Assembly: GCF_021018895.1 (NCBI RefSeq)
Contig: NC_079372.1
Location: 19,387,737-19,451,736, forward strand
DNA: 64,000 nucleotides
Direction: 5' to 3'
Source: Seriola aureovittata
Taxonomy: Eukaryota; Chordata; Actinopteri; Carangiformes; Carangidae
Shown: one piece after another, positions 58,239 to 64,000 of the stretch
Layout of the letters: each line of letters begins with the position of its first letter
Position numbering within the stretch: position 1 is the stretch's first letter
Notes under the pieces: model-generated
Told to the model about the DNA's origin: nothing
Databases searched by the model: none
Seen by the model: only the letters and a program-made list of their open reading frames with translations
Position numbers and translations under genes: made by a program

Positions 58239-61044
58239 CATAATTTTGGCAATGTAGTGTGAAATAAAATTCCTGAGACTTTATATAAATATAAAAATAA
58301 AAAAAAAGGAAAAAGAAGCTGATACTGAATGGTACCATGCAGCTGCACAGAGATCTTAACCCTCAGAATCACGATCCAGTTTGTACTTCCACACAATGTC
58401 CTTATCGAGCCGCTTCATCGTCTATTGTTAGCACAAGACTGACTGCCAATTCACCCTTGTCTGTTTGCCTGCACAATACACTCCCTCCACCTATTCAGAC
58501 TGGAGTGGGGTTTTTTTTGTGTGTGACTTCCCACATGGAACAGGTGAGCGGAAAAAAAGACTGAATTTGTTTCTTTCCACTGGATATTCTTGTCTGGAAA
58601 ACAGTCAGACACGTCTCAGAGATCTCCAGCCTCAATAATGTCCCTTTTCTCCCTCTCACTCCCTCACCTCCACCACTCACAAAACACCTGCGTCCACAAC
58701 ACGGGGTTTTTGTTAAGACCTCCGTGTTACAGGGAGCAATTTAGTGAGCATGCAGCTTCAATCAATTTCACCCCCCCGGCGTTTGAAGCTGGGAGAATGA
58801 AAGTATGCACCGGCTTTATGGGCTAAGAAGGTAGCTCCTGAGAATCAAAGAGGACAAGCATCAATCAAACTCAAACGTACAGTAGCTGCAGTTTGAGACT
58901 TAAACGGCAGCAAACAGTGAGGGAAGATACGAAACAACAAACTGTAAGGTAAGATAAGGAATCGTGGCCATATTGCAGTGTTAGCTTCCATTTTCTTAGA
59001 CTATTAGATTACTCATGTTTTAACAGTTGCATTAATCTCAGAAAAAGAATCAACAACCATTTCCAACATGTAAAAACGCCAAACATTTGCTTCCTCCCTC
59101 TTTTTCATATCATTGTGTATTCAATGTCTTTGGGTTTCAGCTCATTGGTTGGACAAAAAAACAATCTGAAGATGTGAATCTCCCGTCCCATTCATTGAAA
59201 TATTATCGAAATCACATTATGGCCAAGTGCAATATCCAAATCGCAAGAGCTGCAATTCTTTTGTGTCACAACATACCATGAACGAAGCACTGTGGTGCTA
59301 CAGAGACGCCCCCCCCCCCCGGCCTACAAATCATATCCTCCAGTAAGTAAAAGAACAAGACGCAACAAAAATCACATCATCATCATTTATATTCTTTTTC
59401 AGTGAAAGCGAAATAAAAATTGATGATTCCAACTGAAATCATATCATAATAGTAATAATATGAAGCACCAACTGCGGCACATGTGTCGGCATTCAAAAGT
59501 ATTTTTTCCGGTGCCACGTATATGAAACGACTTGGTGATAGCAGGACCAAGCGCTCATTATGCCTGTGAGTACAGGATGGACGTTACAGCAGAACGAGGC
59601 CGGCGGTGCACTGACACGTGACGACATACACACAAAACATGAATGGAGGAAGGAATTCGAGAAATGTCCGAAAGTCAACAGAGGCGCAAAAGACTCGACT
59701 AAATGGCCTCCTCGGGTTTCATTGTTAACTTGAGCCGTTACTCATTGCGGGAAATATAATCAAAGATTGCAACCTGCCCGTCAGGCCGCAGCTTCCACCG
59801 GAGCTGTTAATAATAAATGGATAGGGCACAGCGCTCTTGTTATGGCTGGCTAATTTTTGAGGCGTGAGTGTAGTCGATGCAGCACACTGAGGTCAGGACA
59901 ATGCCGGGAAGAGTCTGAGGACAGGGATCAAAAGGTAAGGGCAAAGGTCGCTGACTGTGGGAGGCCTGAAGGTAATGGAGCCAAAAGCGGTGAAGGAGCT
60001 CTGAGGAGAATGAGCATGTGCTGCTTTTAGTATTCAGGTGAGTATGTGTGTGGTTGAGTAAAGGGTGGGGCCGTCTGTAGGGGGAAAGAGGAAAGAACAA
60101 CTAATGAGCAGAGGGTGAAAGCGAGGCAGTGAAAAGAAATGGAGGAACATAGGAAGAGGTGCCAGAAATCAAGCTGAAAAACAACTTACAGATTTTATTC
60201 ATGTGAAGGTTGGTGTGTGGGTTGTTTGAAGGGAATTTTTTTTTCTTGTGTTTCACATATTGGCAATCATTCCTTCAGTCGAGCAACAAGTGGCAAGTAA
60301 TGTTGTGATAATGAATTAAGAATGAGTAGCTCACACATGTTTAAGAATGTGGTGATAAATAAAACTAAACCTGAGATATGATCGTTACCATGGCATAAAT
60401 GTAGCAAAGTCTTTTTTTTTATTTACTTTTTTCCTCTTTTCTCTTTTGGTTTCTGTATGAAAGACTCGGTAGTCTCTAAATAGTATGGTGTCTAATCTTA
60501 TGGGTGAGAGTTACTCCTATATTTTCTGACTTTACATTGGCCTGCAGTGAGATGGTTGCCTTTTCCTGTACCGTTATGTCGAGAGGGAAGGTGTAATAAT
60601 ATAAAATAAGCTTCAACCTAAACCCTTTCAACCAATATCGGTATGTTTTACTTCTATGTGTATCTACTGTGCATAAATATTAATAAGGACCGAAATAAAA
60701 TTGAGCTGAACATTCACAGAGAGGGACTGCCAAGATCTGGAACCTCAGCAATGGTCTGACTGCTCCTGGTTTGTGCACACTTCTTCTGATCTTCCCAAGA
60801 TCTTAGTCAGAATAATATGTCACTGCTGATCTGATTAGTAGTAGTAGGCATAAATCAAATCCTTATCAAAGATTGTATTCGGTTTGCTTGCAAATATTTT
60901 ACAGAGAAAGAACATTGTGGGATCCGTCTCGCAGATTCTGGCTCCTCCAACCTGCACTTCTTTGTATTCTTGAGAGTTAAGACTTGTGGAAAGAATACTC
61001 TGTAAGTAGACTTGTCAGACCCTTCCTCACGTGATGGATGGGTG
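58239..61044. other. Non-coding stretch, no gene seen
   Basis: Holds a T8 run near 58511, a C12 run at 59309-59320, T-rich text at 60235-60245 and 60410-60450, and a half X-box GTTACCATGG at 60384. A TTCAG/GTGAGTATG word at 60038 resembles a donor but no acceptor pairs with it. No gene recognised. Confidence 0.45.
59309..59320 (+). repeat. C12 homopolymer
   Basis: Twelve C followed by GGCC. Confidence 0.9.
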
Positions 61045-61064
61045 CCAGCAGCAGCAGCAGCAGC
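61045..61064 (+). repeat. (AGC)n microsatellite
   Basis: Six AGC/CAG units; gives an alanine run on the minus strand. Confidence 0.85.
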
Positions 61065-61968
61065 CTTGCCATTTATTCTCCTCCAGGTCTCTACTATGTG
61101 CTTAATGTTCACTCAGTTCCACCCTCAGCTCTCTCTCCCTCTCTAGTTCCCTATTCCCCTCTCACTTGGCCCCGCTCTCTCAGTCTCAGCACAATCAAGT
61201 GCCCCCGTCAGCAATGGGCATTTCATTACCTAAGTGCCAATTCCTTAGCAACCGAGCAGGTACTAGAGCTGTTAACCGCAAGCTGGCGACTAAATGCTAA
61301 CGAGAGGGCCCATGCTAGCGCCTTAACCCTCACAAGTCTACATGGACATTGAGGTGAAACTACCTCCAGGTTAAGGTAATGATTTTACATGATGCGTTTG
61401 AGGCCTGAACAAGTTAACACTTTCTCTACTTCAGTTTTGTCGTTCTCGAACAATGTAGGGTTTTTTTAAAGCAGTGCTTTTCATGTTTGTTTCCTTCTCT
61501 CTGTAAATGAATCCTGCTCTGTTGATCAGATTAAGTTTAGTCCAGTTTTGACTTATATAACCTGGTATGTACGGTACAGGAAGTTTGGCTGCAGTCTAAT
61601 TATGTGAATGCACATTGAGAAAACTGCTTAACTTTGAAAAGAATCTGCATTTTATGGAGGGTGAATCAATATGTCTATGTAGCCTGCTTAAATAGAGTCA
61701 ATGTCTCTCTGGGCCGCTGCCAGGACTGTGAAAGCTCAGTGTTTCTCTCCCTGTCCCTTTGTCCCATAAACATCCCTGTAACTTGATTAAGCATGATTGA
61801 TAAGAACACTGTCAAAGTCCCTGGCACGACAAATGCTTTAAGTGCATTTGTGTGACCAGTAAGAAGCACACTGATGCTAAAAAATCTACATTTACTGCAG
61901 TTGCATTTTAAGCAGCGCCTCGGATACTGATCAGCGGGGAGGTGCACTGAATCAACCCTGAACTGAAG
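61065..61968. other. Non-coding stretch, no gene seen
   Basis: Unique sequence; a CT-rich patch at 61128-61150. Frames at 61038-61352 and 61675-61947 lack domains. Confidence 0.5.
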
Positions 61969-62065
61969 GATCCAGGTTCAGGCATTCCTGTCAGCAAGCA
62001 TCCACCCTGCGAAAAGTGTCTTTGAGCAAGTGGCAAGTGAATCCCTTGCAGCTTCTGGACTACTG
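61969..62065 (+). mobile_element. Second-type SINE remnant
   Basis: CCAGGTTCAGGCATTCC resembles a decayed B box, and AGTGTCTTTGAGCAAGTGGC then AAGTGAATCCCTTGCAGCTT matches the GTGTCCTTGAGCAAGACACT-type body of another common fish tRNA-SINE. It lacks a clear A box and tail, so it is truncated. Confidence 0.5.
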
Positions 62066-62962
62066 TGGTGCAACTAAACCACAACCTCTGACCTCTACGT
62101 CACGGGGAGGGGGGCAAGTGAAGAGAGAAGTCCCCAAAACGCTCAATAACGTGCCGCATTATCACATTAACAGAACTGTTGATTTTTTCTCCCAAAGACC
62201 TGATAACACAGAAAGAATATGTTTCTTTCACCACATCATTTTTAAAAAAGGTAAACTGTGGTTGGGAATATGGTGAATACTGCCCTCCAAAAGGGCTTCC
62301 CACTGCAGAGGAGCTTCTCAAACATCTCCCTTCCCCCAGGCTAATGATGAGGGGGGGGTGGCCGTCGTCAGGTAAAATGACCCTTAATGCCTTCTGAATA
62401 GAGCGGCTAACTTTACGCGGCCAGGTCATTAGGGAGACAAAAGGGCAGGCCAAACTGCAGGAGAAGACCCCCGACCCCAGCCACCCACCCCCAGGTCAAA
62501 GAAGGACTCCAAATGCTGGAAGCCTGGCTCTTCCCCGCAAACACTCATCGTCCCCTGAGCCCCCCCCCCCTTACGCTTCAGTCCTCTTATGAGCGACAGA
62601 GCAGAACGGGGCGCTCCCAAGTTGGAAAGGCATGAAGCAAGTGGATGAATCTGGAATGGAAAAAATGAACTAGGATGTTTGTGTTTGGCCGCTGTTCAGC
62701 TAAAGTAATCTGAATGAATGAACGTGTGTTGAAACTGATAATAGTCCTGCACAAACATCCTCCACTGCTTTGCTGGAAGAGGCTGACAGTCATCGCATCG
62801 AGTATGTTAACAATGTTTGCAGATGACTTGGAGGCCAGGAGGCGACCTGGAGGACAACTGAGGGAGAGGAAGAGGAGGAGGAGGGTTTGAAAAGAGAGGA
62901 GCAGGGGCTGAGTTTGTGTGCACTTCCCGGTGACATGCTGTACATGCAAAAAGAGCCCTGCG

Positions 62963-62969
<7 letters not shown>
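62066..62969. other. Non-coding stretch with G4-type patch
   Basis: Contains the C-rich G4 motif at 62468-62492, a C10 run at 62561-62570 and a G8 run near 62351. Overlapping frames on both strands at 62100-62453 lack domains. Confidence 0.5.
62468..62492 (-). other. G-quadruplex motif on minus strand
   Basis: C-runs of 5, 4, 3 and 5 bases with spacers of 2, 5 and 1 bases meet the G4 pattern on the complementary strand. Confidence 0.5.

Positions 62970-63014
<45 letters not shown>
62970..63014 (+). repeat. (CA)n microsatellite, about 22 units
   Basis: Pure CA array preceded directly by GTATATATA. Confidence 0.96.
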
Positions 63015-63016
<2 letters not shown>

Positions 63017-64000
63017 CAGTCTCGTCTCAGTTGACTTGTCTTCAAATGTTCAATAAACTTGCGGCCCAGACATCAAAGTGGCAATGGTGTTTGTGCATGC
63101 AGGCATTTACAGCACTGCCGAGTGACCACACAAGTGCTCCCAACACACTCGCAGGCCCACAGCAAAGGCAGACAGCCAGGTCTGGAAGAAGCAAATACCC
63201 GAGAGCTACGCAACAGCAGCACGCAATCCCTTCCTCTGAGGACTCGGGGAAGAATGTGGGAAGTGAGTGCTAAGACGTGCTAACTGGGAAATGTCAAACC
63301 TCTTGGTTTCCGTTTTCCAAGTTTAGACAAACACCAGTTGGCCACGTGCCTTTGTTCTACCTCATCCTTAAAACAAACTAATACAAGATGGTGAATTTCA
63401 GGCATTGATTTTTATTTTTTTTTATTATTACTTCATTTTGTAAAAGAGAGAAATATGCTGATTACAGCTTCACAGAGCCAAACTGGAAACCGCAAAAGAA
63501 AAGCAGCAAACCCTCACATTTGAAAAGCAGGAGCCCGTACATGTGTGTGCACTTTTGCTTGAGAACTGGCAGATGTCAGTCAACGGTCAACTCATCAGCT
63601 AATTGCCTCTTATTTTAACGCAAAAACAACAGAACTCATGGACAGAAAGTTAAGTACAAGGATATTTCTCATTGTTCATTAATATGCAAGCTCCATGTGA
63701 GAACAGAACAGGAAAGACAAAGACAAAGTAGAAGAGCAACAGGAAGAGCATATACCAAATCCCTGACAGCACTTGGCCATTGCAAAAGTTGTTTGAAACC
63801 CAAAAAGTCACTGCTAAAAATGGCTTTTTTCTTTGAGTTGAGCGCCTGTCACATCCGGGGTCAGGTTACCCTGCCACGCCGGCCAACAAAGGGAAGCAGA
63901 ACAAAAAAGAAGCAGCTCGAGCCCTGGCAGTGACTCCTGAAAGACTTGGTTCACTGAGAGCAATAATTTCACCTCATTTAGAACGAAATCCCCGTGAATA
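63015..64000. other. Non-coding stretch, no gene seen
   Basis: Unique sequence with a T-rich run at 63410-63432. Frames at 62887-63283 run out of the CA array and have no domain. Confidence 0.5.

Noticed and set aside
59340..59352. Donor-like CCA/GTAAGTAAA
   Set aside because: No acceptor with a pyrimidine tract upstream and no open frame of interest.

Overview
The window looks like intronic or intergenic DNA from a ray-finned fish, most likely a spiny-rayed (acanthomorph) teleost. The reasons are very abundant and long (CA/GT)n microsatellites, remnants of tRNA-type SINEs, Tc1/mariner and small non-autonomous DNA elements whose wording I recognise from teleost genomes, no bacterial gene organisation, and no long open frame outside simple repeats. 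I found no protein-coding gene that I can name. The longest open frames run through dinucleotide repeats or lack any recognisable domain.

Layout. 1-5130: non-coding DNA with a consensus RFX X-box at 700-713, old interspersed repeats (2422-2735 and 5029-5130), a facing GT/CA tract pair (3667-3928) and a purine-rich stretch with a GA microsatellite (4120-4600). 5131-14230: mostly unique sequence holding a full CRE palindrome (6821), an AT-rich stretch resembling a conserved non-coding element (7680-8480), a strong G-quadruplex motif (9787-9815) and a 34-bp tandem repeat (13527-13642). 14225-17085: unique sequence, then a roughly 1-kb interspersed repeat followed by a LINE-like 3' tail. 17086-25600: sparse sequence with a possible 21-nt microexon on the minus strand (18633-18653), a T14-G15 homopolymer junction, a small hAT-like MITE, the first copy of a palindrome-bearing repeat (21703-21757) and an octamer-plus-TATA stretch near 23255-23295. 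25600-38000: a plausible 85-bp first coding exon at 27536-27620, two copies of an AT-rich DNA-transposon-like repeat, the second copy of the palindromic repeat (31897-31951), a 21-bp minisatellite and a 101-bp pure CA array. 38000-50160: quiet sequence with G4 motifs, a perfect palindromic X-box (45721-45734), five large microsatellites, and a hairpin-dense stretch at 49930-50160 that also contains a protein-like open segment. 50160-64000: several exon-like segments with splice signals (55101-55162, 57294-57332), a decayed Tc1 transposase fragment (57867-58115), two SINE remnants and more microsatellites.

No functional system can be assembled from genes here. The candidate exons are on both strands and cannot be joined into one model from sequence alone. 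The strongest points for follow-up are (1) the duplicated 55-bp element with a perfect 13-nt palindrome, each copy flanked by GT and CA tracts; (2) two abutting perfect hairpins at 50008-50057 inside a protein-like open frame; (3) the exon-like segments at 27536-27620 and 55101-55162; and (4) the RFX X-box sites.
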